From Paenibacillus selenitireducens (lineage in GTDB: Bacteria > Bacillota > Bacilli > Paenibacillales > Paenibacillaceae), in the NCBI RefSeq assembly GCF_002021565.1, contig NZ_MSZX01000004.1, forward strand, positions 310,027-374,026: 64,000 bases of DNA, written 5' to 3'. Numbering within the stretch: the stretch's first letter is position 1; the number at the start of each line of letters is the position of its first letter. Position numbers and translations under genes: made by a program. Under the pieces are notes generated by a model. That model had not been told where the DNA came from, did no database searches, and was given only the letters and a program-made list of their open reading frames with translations. Positions 38,277 through 45,979 of the stretch are shown here, piece after piece.

Positions 38277-38564
38277 GTGAGTTATGTTAAATACGGAATT
38301 AGTAAAGAATTTGTGGAACGGGTAAAGCGGAAGCTGAAGACCCCGGCCACCAAAGACAAATTGAAACAGCTGCTTGATGGAGTAAATAAATCTGATTTGC
38401 AAGATCGGGCGAAAGTACGTCGTTTAGTCAAATCAGCCGGAACGATTCTTAACGAAAAGTTGACGAGTACGCAAGAGGATCAGATTGTTGCTTTTGTTCT
38501 GGCGCAGAAAATTGATCCTCAGAATACGTTCCATCTTATCAAATTGTGGGGAATGTTCCGGTGA
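38277..38564 (+). CDS. spoVIF: stage VI sporulation protein F-like
   Basis: A 95-residue helical protein, with GTG 38277 8 bases behind AGGAGG. The pattern of YGISKEFVERVKRKL, then a VRRLVKSAGTILNEKL segment and QEDQIVAFVLAQKI fits proteins annotated as SpoVIF (YjcC), needed for spore-coat assembly in B. subtilis. The match is by pattern memory and not certain. It is a single gene followed by a terminator. Confidence 0.65.
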   Translation: MSYVKYGISKEFVERVKRKLKTPATKDKLKQLLDGVNKSDLQDRAKVRRLVKSAGTILNEKLTSTQEDQIVAFVLAQKIDPQNTFHLIKLWGMFR

Positions 38565-38596
38565 ATTGATGTGCAAGCGGATATCGTTGTGCACGT

Positions 38597-38636
38597 AAGT
38601 CCGTCTTTTTGAAAAGGCGGGCTTTTTTGTATTTGC
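38597..38636 (+). terminator. rho-independent terminator
   Basis: AAGTCCGTCTTTT pairs with AAAAGGCGGGCTT (with G-U pairs), followed by TTTT. It ends the spoVIF-like gene. Confidence 0.8.
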
Positions 38637-38701
38637 CCAACATATGCTACAATGATAAACAATGGACTACTAGTGCAATATACATACGGGAGGAATTTGT
38701 G

Positions 38702-39691
38702 ATGACAAGATTTCAAGCTTTCGTAGTAGAACAAGAAGGCGACGAGACTCGAACACAGGTCAAAATGCTGTCAATGGAGGACTTGCCAGAAGGTGATGTC
38801 ACGATACGTGCGGCATACTCTAGTGTGAATTTTAAGGACGGTCTTGCTACGGTGCCTCAAGGCGGTATTGTCAAGCAATATCCTTTCATTCCAGGAATTG
38901 ATGTAGCAGGTACGGTCGTGGAGTCGAAGGATGAGCGGTTTGAAGAAGGAGATTTTGTACTCGTTACGGGCTATGGATTAGGTGTCTCTCAGTTCGGTGG
39001 GTTTAGTGAATATGTGCGTGTACCTGGGGATTGGATCGTCCATCTCCCGGCAGGTCTGACGTTGAAGGAATCGATGGCTATTGGTACGGCTGGCTTTACA
39101 GCGGCATTATCCATACAGAAGCTGGAACAGCATGGATTGACGCCGGATAAGGGAGAAGTTCTGGTTACAGGGGCTTCTGGAGGCGTAGGCAGCTTAGCCG
39201 TTGCGATGCTGTCAAAGCGCGGATACCATGTTGTCGCAAGTACCGGCAAGACAGAAGAGCATGATTTCTTGCGGCAGCTCGGGGCCAAAGAAATTTTGAC
39301 TCGTGAGGATGTATCTCCTGAGAAAATAAGGCCGATGAACAAGACGCGTTGGGCTGGAGTTGTTGATCCTGTTGGTGGGAATACGCTAGCTCATGCGCTA
39401 AGCACAATGCAGTACGGCGGGGCCGTAGCCGTGAGCGGCATGACGGGTGGAGCAGCTTTTCCAGGGAATGTGTATCCGTTTATTTTACGAGGCGTACAGC
39501 TCATTGGCATTGATTCGGTGTATTGCCCGATGGAGGAACGCATCGCATTATGGAAACGGCTGGGGATGGATTTGAAGCCGGATCTCTTGCTGGATCAAAT
39601 CGGTCGCGTGACGACTTTGGCGCATCTGTCTAGTATTATCGATCTTATTTTGCAAGGGAAATTAAGAGGTCGTATGATTGTGGCGTTATAA
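38702..39691 (+). CDS. AcuI/YhdH-family NADPH-dependent acryloyl-CoA/quinone reductase
   Basis: A 329-residue zinc-independent medium-chain dehydrogenase. It has GIDVAGTVVES, the Rossmann-fold VTGASGGVGSLAVAML motif, and the WAGVVDPVGGNTL segment typical of YhdH/YhfP/AcuI. The enzyme likely reduces acryloyl-CoA or enone substrates with NADPH. ATG 38702 lies 7 bases after GGAGG; the long upstream frame lacks a ribosome site. Immediately downstream lies a YhgE remnant on the same strand, only a base from its stop. Substrate unproven. Confidence 0.9.
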   Translation: MTRFQAFVVEQEGDETRTQVKMLSMEDLPEGDVTIRAAYSSVNFKDGLATVPQGGIVKQYPFIPGIDVAGTVVESKDERFEEGDFVLVTGYGLGVSQFGGFSEYVRVPGDWIVHLPAGLTLKESMAIGTAGFTAALSIQKLEQHGLTPDKGEVLVTGASGGVGSLAVAMLSKRGYHVVASTGKTEEHDFLRQLGAKEILTREDVSPEKIRPMNKTRWAGVVDPVGGNTLAHALSTMQYGGAVAVSGMTGGAAFPGNVYPFILRGVQLIGIDSVYCPMEERIALWKRLGMDLKPDLLLDQIGRVTTLAHLSSIIDLILQGKLRGRMIVAL

Positions 39692-39692
39692 C

Positions 39693-40091
39693 ACGAATGG
39701 GTATATGGAATGGGTTGTCGTCTGTATGATATCGAGCTTAACTTTCTTTGCAATCGTGCAGTTCTTTACTACTTCGTTCGGTAATGTCGGACGGTTTATC
39801 GTCGTTATATTGCTTGTGCTGCAGCTATCGGCTTCCGCAGGGACTTTCCCGATCGAGTTGGCACCGAGCTTCTTCCAGACGATTCACCCGTATTTGCCGA
39901 TGACGTATGCCATTCGCGCATTCCGCGGCGTCGTATCGAGCGGGGATTTGGGATATGTCTGGACAAATATAGGCGTGCTTTCCATCTTTATGATCTCTTG
40001 TCTTGTGGGAAGTTTCTTCTATTTCCGACTTCGGTTCCGCAAGCTCGTTAAGAGCGAACGTGTAGTCGATCAGCAAGAGGTTACGGTTTAA
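39693..40091 (+). pseudogene. C-terminal remnant of a YhgE/Pip family membrane protein
   Basis: The frame encodes about 130 residues that match only the C-terminal end of YhgE/Pip proteins (normally over 700 residues): ISSLTFFAIVQF, then SASAGTFPIEL, then HPYLPMTYAIRAFRGVVSSG, then two to three membrane helices and a charged tail. The N-terminal large extracytoplasmic part is absent, and the frame starts just after the acuI-like stop with no ribosome site. It is best read as a deletion remnant; the acuI-like gene may have been joined at this point. Confidence 0.75.
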
Positions 40092-40102
40092 TGAACAATA
40101 AG

Positions 40103-40137
40103 CAGGTAGGGCCCATGGGCTCTGCCTGTTTTTTTTA
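40103..40137 (+). terminator. rho-independent terminator
   Basis: CAGGTAGGGCCC (40103-40114) with GGGCTCTGCCTG, minimal loop, then an eight-T run. It ends the acuI-like/YhgE remnant unit ahead of the tet-like operon. Confidence 0.88.
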
Positions 40138-40160
40138 TTTACTGATGCGTGGAGATTCGC

Positions 40161-40187
40161 TTGACTGGATCGTGATCGTGATATAAT
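40161..40187 (+). promoter_or_regulatory. promoter of the Tet-like efflux operon
   Basis: TTGACT (40161-40166) and TATAAT (40182-40187) separated by 15 bases, shorter than the usual 17. Transcription would begin just upstream of the leader ORF. Confidence 0.55.
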
Positions 40188-40218
40188 GAAGGCAATAATA
40201 CTTAGGAGGCGTTTTAAT

Positions 40219-40281
40219 ATGAAGTGCACAAACCTATTTAGGGCTCAAATTCAAGGGGAATACGTATCACTCGCCCTATAA
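40219..40281 (+). CDS. tet(L)-type leader peptide
   Basis: A 20-residue ORF behind TTAGGAGGCG: it begins MKC and ends VSLAL, with Arg8 and Gln10. The tet(L)/tet(K) leaders, as I remember them, are also 20 residues, begin MKC, have Arg8 and Gln10, and end VS(L/M)TL. The leader stop, TAA at 40279-40281, is followed by AACTGCGTTATCCCCTTT, similar to the sequence after the tet(L) leader stop. Ribosome stalling or reinitiation in this leader controls pump synthesis in response to tetracycline. Too short for routine gene callers. Confidence 0.8.
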   Translation: MKCTNLFRAQIQGEYVSLAL

Positions 40282-40288
40282 ACTGCGT

Positions 40289-40312
40289 TATCCCCTTTAA
40301 TTTGGAAGGGGT
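40289..40312 (+). promoter_or_regulatory. Shine-Dalgarno-sequestering hairpin
   Basis: CCCCTT (40292-40297) pairs with AAGGGG (40306-40311), which is part of the second ribosome site of the pump gene. Pairing extends through flanking TTA/TAA with a bulge. It would block pump initiation unless opened by the leader ribosome. A 3-codon ORF (ATG-TTT-TGG-TGA, 40316-40327) overlaps the pump start. Confidence 0.6.
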
Positions 40313-40323
40313 AAAATGTTTTG

Positions 40324-41703
40324 GTGAAACAAGATGGATATGAATCGGATCATGCTCTATATGCACGTCAAGTTAGAAGTACCTTTGGCTGGCTTTGCTT
40401 CTTGGTGTTCTTCAGTACGCTGAATGAAACCGTGTTTAATGTGTCGCTACCTGATATTGCGAAGCAATTTGGTATTGCGCCCTCGGTGGCGAATTGGGTA
40501 AACACAAGCTTTATTCTTTCTTTTGGTGTCGGATCGTTGATTTTTAGTAGAATAGCGGATATTTACAGTGTCAAAAAATTGCTGATCATCGGGTTGCTCA
40601 TCTACAGCGGAGGATCGCTGATGGGGATGATAGCACAGTCATACTTTCCTGCTGTGGCTGCCGCACGAATGATTCAAGGGGCTGGTGCATCTGCGGTTCC
40701 AGGACTTATTATGGTCATCATTACGCGGTATGTCGACAAGCAGAATAGGGGCAAGGCTTTTGGATTGGTAGGTTCCGTCGTAGCACTTAGTGAAGGGATA
40801 GGTCCTGCCATCGGTGGGATTGTTGCGGATTATATCCATTGGTCCTTTCTGTTCCTGCTCCCGGTGATGACGTTATTCACCATCCCATTTTGGGTTAAAG
40901 TGTTGCCTAACGAGACGAAGCAAGAGGGCAAAACAGATTTCATCGGGGCGATACTCTTGTCTGTCGGCATCGTGACGATGACCTTGTATATGACGCAGCA
41001 TCAATGGATGTATTTGTTGATTGGCTTGCTGTTCAGTATCTTGTTCCTGATGCATATTCGCCGTGCAGAGCAGCCGTTCCTTTCTCCCTCATTGCTCCGG
41101 AACCGTCGGTTCATTTTTGGCGTGTTGACGGGCGCCTTGATGCTCGGCATCGTGGCGGGTTTTATATCCATGGTGCCTTATATGATGCGGGACGTCCATG
41201 CATTAACGACAGGTATGATCGGTGGGAGAATCCTATTTCCCGGGACCATCAGTGTCATTCTGTTTGGCGTGATAGGCGGCGTGCTCGTCGATAAGCGAGG
41301 GGTTACCGTTGTATGGTACTTGGGTTTCATGGCCATCGCTGCGAGTTTCGTGACGATTACGTTATTTTTAGATCGAACGCCATGGTTTATGCCTGTTGTG
41401 CTGATCTTTATTTTCGGGGGACTTTCTTTTGTCAAAACGGTCATTTCAACGGTGGTTTCGGCGTCTTTGGATGCAGAGCAGGCGGGTGCGGGAATGGGAT
41501 TGCTTAATTTGGTCTGTTTTCTGGCTGAGGGCATTGGCATCGCCGTGGTTGGCAGCCTATTAACGGAACATGTCGTCGCTTTTCCATGGTTGTTATCGTT
41601 GCAATCGGCGAAAGCATCTCTATACAGTAATGTCTTACTGATTTTAGTGATATTCACTGTCATTAGCGGGTTAGCTTTTGCTTGGAATTTTAAAAGAAAA
41701 TGA
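40324..41703 (+). CDS. Tet(L)/Tet(K)-like tetracycline efflux MFS transporter
   Basis: A 459-residue DHA2-type MFS transporter with 14 predicted helices. It resembles Tet(L) throughout by memory: LNETVFNVSLPDIAKQFG, ANWVNTSFILSF, ARMIQGAGASAVPGLIMV, GKAFGLVGSVVALSEGIGP (motif C), AGFISMVPYMM and FVKTVISTVVSASL. Tet(L) exports metal-tetracycline for protons and also monovalent cations. GTG 40324 is the likely start (TTG 40321 possible). It sits behind a tet(L)-type leader and attenuator. The relative identity to known Tet proteins cannot be measured here, and it may be a native transporter. Confidence 0.88.
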   Translation: MKQDGYESDHALYARQVRSTFGWLCFLVFFSTLNETVFNVSLPDIAKQFGIAPSVANWVNTSFILSFGVGSLIFSRIADIYSVKKLLIIGLLIYSGGSLMGMIAQSYFPAVAAARMIQGAGASAVPGLIMVIITRYVDKQNRGKAFGLVGSVVALSEGIGPAIGGIVADYIHWSFLFLLPVMTLFTIPFWVKVLPNETKQEGKTDFIGAILLSVGIVTMTLYMTQHQWMYLLIGLLFSILFLMHIRRAEQPFLSPSLLRNRRFIFGVLTGALMLGIVAGFISMVPYMMRDVHALTTGMIGGRILFPGTISVILFGVIGGVLVDKRGVTVVWYLGFMAIAASFVTITLFLDRTPWFMPVVLIFIFGGLSFVKTVISTVVSASLDAEQAGAGMGLLNLVCFLAEGIGIAVVGSLLTEHVVAFPWLLSLQSAKASLYSNVLLILVIFTVISGLAFAWNFKRK

Positions 41704-41710
41704 TGAAACA

Positions 41711-41744
41711 AAAAAGAGAGCCGGTCTAATGATCGGCTTTTTTT
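41711..41744. terminator. bidirectional terminator
   Basis: AGCCGGTC-TAAT-GATCGGCT (41719-41738) with A-rich and T-rich flanks. It separates the Tet-like gene from the converging lipoprotein gene. Confidence 0.85.
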
Positions 41745-41759
41745 GTTGGTTGAAGGCGT

Positions 41760-43256
41760 CTAGTCGATATCCGCTATGAGCCATTTGTTATTTTCGAGTA
41801 TTAGCGCAATGCCCGGGGAACTTGAATTGTCTCCATTGCGGTTAAATAAATAGTTGAAAGTAACGTAAGCCACGTAAGCTTTTCCTTCATAACGAGATTG
41901 GAAGCGGATATCCCGAACTGCGGTAATTTGCCGATACCCGATATCCTCGAAAGCCGGGAAGAAGTAATCCTTCTGTTTGAAAAGTGTCTTAAGCTTCTGA
42001 CCATCTCGCTTGTTCAGCGCAACGGCATACTCATTCACGATTGCAGCGATCGCGTATTCGGTCGAATCTTTCGCATACCCGTCAAGCGGCAACAGGCTTG
42101 GTTGGTATTGCAAGTGCACGCTGCCTATTTCCTTGGACCATGTGATGTCAAAATGGAAGGCATCGGCTATTGCCCGCAGAGGCAAATAGGTTACGCCATT
42201 CAGCACGATCGGTTCTGCTTCAGGAGTGAAGAGAGGTTCGCCATCTATCCATAGGCTCACTTTCTTCTGCTGAGGGGCGGTCATGGCTGCTGATCCATTG
42301 GAAGACGTCGAAATGGACACTTGTTTGCTATGTCCGAGGTAGCTCACATGCCATCCCAAAGCAGACGCTAAGGATCGGAGTGGAAGCAGCATGCGTCCGT
42401 CTCGGAGGACAGGCTGTATCGCTGGATCTGTAACCGGCACGCCGTTGATGGATAAAAGCGGCTTGAGAGGGGCTTGAATCTCGATTTGGCGCGAGCTCGT
42501 GAGACCGTTCGTCACGTAGGTCAGTTCCCATTTACCTGGGGTAATAGGCTGCAGGGAACCGTCGACGGCTTCCCCGTAAGCGGGCAAAGGAAATGAAACA
42601 TCATATCGTGCTTGAGAAATAGTTCCGACATATATACGAAGAGCGCGTTTGCTCGGGAACGATTCGCCCTTGACGGACGTGTAACCGGATAAGATGCCGT
42701 CTGGAATAACATAGAGTTGAATAGGGCCTTGTTCGCTATGAGCATCGCTGCCAGTTAAGCGTATCGTTTCCCCGATTCGAGGCTGGAGCGTGCTGATCCG
42801 TGTCTGTTCAGGCATTTTGAGCAGCTTATTCAGTTCCTTAACTACATCAGCGTTTTGAGCGTAGTATTCTTGCTCCCCGTCTTGGATGACGACAGTATCC
42901 TGACTTGCGAACGTTAGTGACAGGGAAGTATCGTCATTGAACGTGATCGTAAAATCGGTAGCAAAAAAATGCTGTTCCGCATCCATCGTATTCGTATAAG
43001 GCTTGGCCTTACCTATGAGCTTCGTCAATGCCTGAGCAACGGTACTGATCAAGGCTTGATCTTCTTCCCGAGAGGCGAATAAGGGGAGATATTGCAAATC
43101 CGCATGGCTCATATTAACCCTTTTGATGTCTTCCGTTCGGTAGGTCACCGTATTCGTGCCCATGGCTTGAGCGGTTTGGGGAGCTGGAGTAACGGGTACG
43201 CATGAAGCAAGGAGCAACGTGATGAATGTCGTTATTAGAAACCGGCTGGCTTTCAT
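41760..43256 (-). CDS. lipoprotein with copper amine oxidase-like N-terminal domains
   Basis: A 498-residue secreted lipoprotein. A signal peptide with lipobox LASC (Cys about 19) is followed by a Pro-rich stretch. Two copies of the copper-amine-oxidase-N1-like domain occupy about 270-325 and 330-385 (LLSINGVPVTD..., then LWIDGEPLFTP...; each has an LPLR(S/A)L(A) core). These domains are common in Paenibacillus envelope proteins, and there is no amine oxidase catalytic domain, so it is not an oxidase. The ATG at minus-strand 43256 follows AGGTGAG. Function unknown. Confidence 0.8.
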   Translation of the reverse strand: MKASRFLITTFITLLLASCVPVTPAPQTAQAMGTNTVTYRTEDIKRVNMSHADLQYLPLFASREEDQALISTVAQALTKLIGKAKPYTNTMDAEQHFFATDFTITFNDDTSLSLTFASQDTVVIQDGEQEYYAQNADVVKELNKLLKMPEQTRISTLQPRIGETIRLTGSDAHSEQGPIQLYVIPDGILSGYTSVKGESFPSKRALRIYVGTISQARYDVSFPLPAYGEAVDGSLQPITPGKWELTYVTNGLTSSRQIEIQAPLKPLLSINGVPVTDPAIQPVLRDGRMLLPLRSLASALGWHVSYLGHSKQVSISTSSNGSAAMTAPQQKKVSLWIDGEPLFTPEAEPIVLNGVTYLPLRAIADAFHFDITWSKEIGSVHLQYQPSLLPLDGYAKDSTEYAIAAIVNEYAVALNKRDGQKLKTLFKQKDYFFPAFEDIGYRQITAVRDIRFQSRYEGKAYVAYVTFNYLFNRNGDNSSSPGIALILENNKWLIADID

Positions 43257-43384
43257 AGCACTCACCTTTCATGTCTTCGATCTCGATCTTTACCTAGTTA
43301 GACTGGATGAATGGGCAAAAGGTTACGGTACAATCGCCCATTTTGTATCCATTGCTAAAAAAATACCAAAAAATACTTGCATAT

Positions 43385-43426
43385 CGAACAAATGTTTGGT
43401 GTATAATAAATACGAATATACGTTCG
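43385..43426 (+). promoter_or_regulatory. two LexA (DinR) boxes at the polymerase promoter
   Basis: CGAACAAATGTTTG (43385-43398) and CGAATATACGTTCG (43413-43426) both fit the Bacillus LexA box CGAAC-N4-GTTCG, with one deviation each. They flank a TATAAT at 43402-43407; a TTGCAT at 43377-43382 could be the -35. This predicts SOS control of the operon. Confidence 0.75.
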
Positions 43427-43468
43427 ATTCAATGTGTGGTTAGCAAGAACATGTGGAGGGTGTTGCGG

Positions 43469-44737
43469 TTGAATACCAAAAGCGAAAGGGTCATATTTTT
43501 AGCGGATTGTCAGAGTTTTTATGCCAGCGTAGAGAAAGCAGATCATCCAGAGTACGACAACAGGCCGGTTGCAGTAGCTGGTGACCCTGCGCGAAGGTCA
43601 GGTATCATTCTGGCCGCATGTCCGATCGCTAAGAGCTTTGGCGTGACGACAGCCGAACGACTAGGTGAGGCACTTAAGAAATGTCCGGATCTTGTCATTA
43701 TGCGTCCCCGCATGCAGCACTATATCGATGTTTCTTTGATGATTACCCAGATTTATGAGGAGTTTACGGATTTGGTTGAAATATTCAGTATTGATGAGCA
43801 ATTCCTGGATGTGTCAGCGAGCCAATCGATTTTCGGGGACCCAATCACTATTGCCAAGGCGATGCAACAGCGGGTGATGAGCCAGACAGGAGTGCGGATT
43901 CGGGTAGGGATTAGCACAAATAAAATATTGGCTAAAATCGCGACGGATATCTGGGCGAAGAAAAATAAAAACGGTATTTTCACCTTGCTTCCATCCGACG
44001 TGTCCACCAAGCTGTGGCCAGAACCGGTTCATAAAATGTTCGGTGTCGGTTCCCGGATGACCAAGCATTTTGCTAAACTGGGGATGGTGACGATCGGAGA
44101 TATCGCAAGAACGCCGCTGCCGGAGCTGAAGGATAAATTTCGGGCTCGCTTCGGCAAGCAGTCGGATATTCATGCCGAGGTTATGTGGCGGACAGCGAAC
44201 GGGTTGGACGATAGTCCTGTCACGCCGGGTACATTTCATACGCCGCCGAAATCTGTTGGTCATATGATGACCTTGCCACGAGATTATGCAGATTCCGCGG
44301 AGGTCGATACGATTCTGCTCGAATTGACCGAGGAAGTCTGCCGAGATTGTCGGCTGAAAGGATATATGGGCTCGGTTGTAACTGTCAGCTGCATGTGCAG
44401 TCCGTATGAAGCCCCTACAGGATTTTCACGTCAGATGAAAATGCCAGACCCGACGAATAATACGAACAAAGTATTTGAGATGGTGAAGAGAATCTTTTAT
44501 CAATATTGGGATCAGATGCCTGTACGCCGTGCGGGAGTTATGTTAAGCACGTTGGTGGATGACCAGCATTATCAACTGACGCTTTTCGAGAATCAAGAAA
44601 GAACTCGAGCGTTGGATAAGGTGACGGATACGATTAAAGAACGATACGGCAGTGCGGCGATTGTTAGAGCGTCTTCCCTCACCCGTGCGGGCCAAGCGCT
44701 AGAGAGATCCATGAAAATTGGGGGGCATTATAAATGA
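43469..44737 (+). CDS. Y-family translesion DNA polymerase (UvrX/YqjW type)
   Basis: A 422-residue Y-family polymerase for lesion bypass. Catalytic motifs: FLADCQSFYASVEKAD at the N-terminus and FSIDEQFLDVS (SIDE). The C-terminal little-finger half is present, with the VGHMMTLPRDY segment typical of the UvrX/YqjW branch. TTG 43469, 6 bases behind GGAGGGTG, is the favoured start; upstream ATGs are possible. Together with two LexA boxes and the following yolD-like gene it forms an SOS-inducible mutagenesis operon, as with uvrX in Bacillus prophage SPbeta. Confidence 0.9.
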   Translation: MNTKSERVIFLADCQSFYASVEKADHPEYDNRPVAVAGDPARRSGIILAACPIAKSFGVTTAERLGEALKKCPDLVIMRPRMQHYIDVSLMITQIYEEFTDLVEIFSIDEQFLDVSASQSIFGDPITIAKAMQQRVMSQTGVRIRVGISTNKILAKIATDIWAKKNKNGIFTLLPSDVSTKLWPEPVHKMFGVGSRMTKHFAKLGMVTIGDIARTPLPELKDKFRARFGKQSDIHAEVMWRTANGLDDSPVTPGTFHTPPKSVGHMMTLPRDYADSAEVDTILLELTEEVCRDCRLKGYMGSVVTVSCMCSPYEAPTGFSRQMKMPDPTNNTNKVFEMVKRIFYQYWDQMPVRRAGVMLSTLVDDQHYQLTLFENQERTRALDKVTDTIKERYGSAAIVRASSLTRAGQALERSMKIGGHYK

Positions 44738-45210
44738 GCAAAAAGCTGGAGAAGAATGGGCTTTGGGAGTCCAGTCGTATGATGCTGCCGCAGCACCGGG
44801 AAGCTTTATTAAATAGGCACCGTGATGTGCCCCATGTTGCGCCAAGCCGCCCGAAGAGGGAGGAAATCGAACTGATGCGTGACTATATCCTGCTTCCGGT
44901 CATGCATACTTTGGTGAGCAAAAAGATGCGCGAGATGGAAGCGTCCTCCGAGACGTTAAAATTGCTGTATGCCAAGGTTGCACAAATTCTCGCCCAGAGC
45001 ATTTATATGGATTTATCTAAAATCAAACAAGAAATGATGGAGAAAGAGATCCGTATGTCTGACGAGGAAAAGGATGACAGTATGATCCATTGCCGTTATG
45101 TCTGCCGCGGTTATGAAGATGGCTTTACGATCACGAAAGAAGCGATGCGCGCGGAGATCAGTGTGCGGCTACGGAGATATACCGATCAATTGATGGCGAA
45201 GCTGAGATAG
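44734..45210 (+). CDS. YolD-like family protein
   Basis: A 158-residue protein starting at ATGA, overlapping the polymerase stop. An N-terminal segment (LWESSRMMLPQHREALLNRH) matches the YolD family, and the rest is helical. In Bacillus YolD-like genes pair with Y-family polymerases, as here, and the coupling strongly suggests a role with the polymerase or its DNA context; the biochemical function is not known. Confidence 0.85.
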   Translation: MSKKLEKNGLWESSRMMLPQHREALLNRHRDVPHVAPSRPKREEIELMRDYILLPVMHTLVSKKMREMEASSETLKLLYAKVAQILAQSIYMDLSKIKQEMMEKEIRMSDEEKDDSMIHCRYVCRGYEDGFTITKEAMRAEISVRLRRYTDQLMAKLR

Positions 45211-45329
45211 AACATTTCATGATGGGAACATTTTATATTTATTTTGAAATAAAATGGCTTCCGCTCTATAATATTTAGGTTATATGCTAAGCTGGAGATA
45301 GAGAAGCTATATCGAAGGGGGAACATGAA

Positions 45330-45659
45330 ATGAGTGGTATTGCAAAAACGCCTCAACCTCCGTATTATGCGGTCATTTTCGTCTCGGAACGAACGGAAGG
45401 CGACAATGGATACGGAAAAATGGCTGACAAAATGGAAGAGTTGGCCACTAAGCAGGAAGGATTTTTAGGGGTAGAAAGCGCACGGGGGGACGATGGCTTG
45501 GGGATCACGGTCTCATACTGGGAATCTCTTGATGCTATAAAGTCATGGAAAGAGAATTCGGCTCACCAAGTTGCGCAGGACCGCGGGAAAAGAGATTGGT
45601 ACCAAAGTTTCGCATTACGGGTATGTAAAGTCGAAAGAGACAAGTATTTTGAAATGTAA
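45330..45659 (+). CDS. antibiotic biosynthesis monooxygenase-domain protein
   Basis: A 109-residue ferredoxin-like dimeric alpha/beta-barrel protein (ABM family). YYAVIFVSERTEGDNGYGKMA, then a long helix, then GFLGVESARG and ISVSYWES-type segments (TVSYWESLDAIKSW) fit. Members are small cofactorless monooxygenases or heme-related enzymes, and many are uncharacterised. ATG 45330 is 8 bases after AAGGGGG. A monocistronic unit with a terminator about 50 bases later. Confidence 0.85.
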   Translation: MSGIAKTPQPPYYAVIFVSERTEGDNGYGKMADKMEELATKQEGFLGVESARGDDGLGITVSYWESLDAIKSWKENSAHQVAQDRGKRDWYQSFALRVCKVERDKYFEM

Positions 45660-45707
45660 TTGCTATGCTGAATGAACTGCAATCATTAGGTTAATACACA
45701 TCAAGAG

Positions 45708-45740
45708 AGCTGCCGGACGTTTAGGATCGGTGGCTTTTTT
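45708..45740 (+). terminator. rho-independent terminator
   Basis: AGCTGCCGGAC and GATCGGTGGCT form an imperfect stem around GTTTAG, followed by six Ts. It lies in the 320-base gap downstream of the ABM gene, which also holds an acetyltransferase remnant. Confidence 0.65.
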
Positions 45741-45767
45741 CATAAGCAGAACAGTCTTTTCGAGTAG

Positions 45768-45929
45768 GGAATCGATGCGGAACATGTAAAAGGACGCGCC
45801 CGTCATATCTACGAGTCCGTGGGCTTTGTTGTTGAAGGAACACTCAGGGAAACGCTCCGAAAGGGAGATCTATATGAATCTCTTATTGTGATGTCACTAT
45901 TAAGATCGGAATATCTAGCTCGCAGTTGA
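45768..45929 (+). pseudogene. C-terminal remnant of a GNAT acetyltransferase
   Basis: The frame after a TAG at 45765 encodes ARHIYESVGFVVEGTLRE and then YESLIVMSLLRSEYL before a TGA at 45927-45929, the typical end of a RimJ/RimL-type N-acetyltransferase. No start codon, no catalytic core and no ribosome site are present. It is a short decayed fragment in a 320-base intergenic stretch. Confidence 0.8.
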
Positions 45930-45979
45930 CCGCTATCCAATCCTGAGCAGTAAATTCGTGATACGAAGGGAGAGTGAAC

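Noticed and set aside
41760-43256. Copper amine oxidase
   Set aside because: Only the N1-like repeat domains are present; the catalytic domain is absent.
45660-45979. Missing gene in the 320-base gap
   Set aside because: It holds only a terminator and the acetyltransferase remnant; no open frame with a ribosome site was found.
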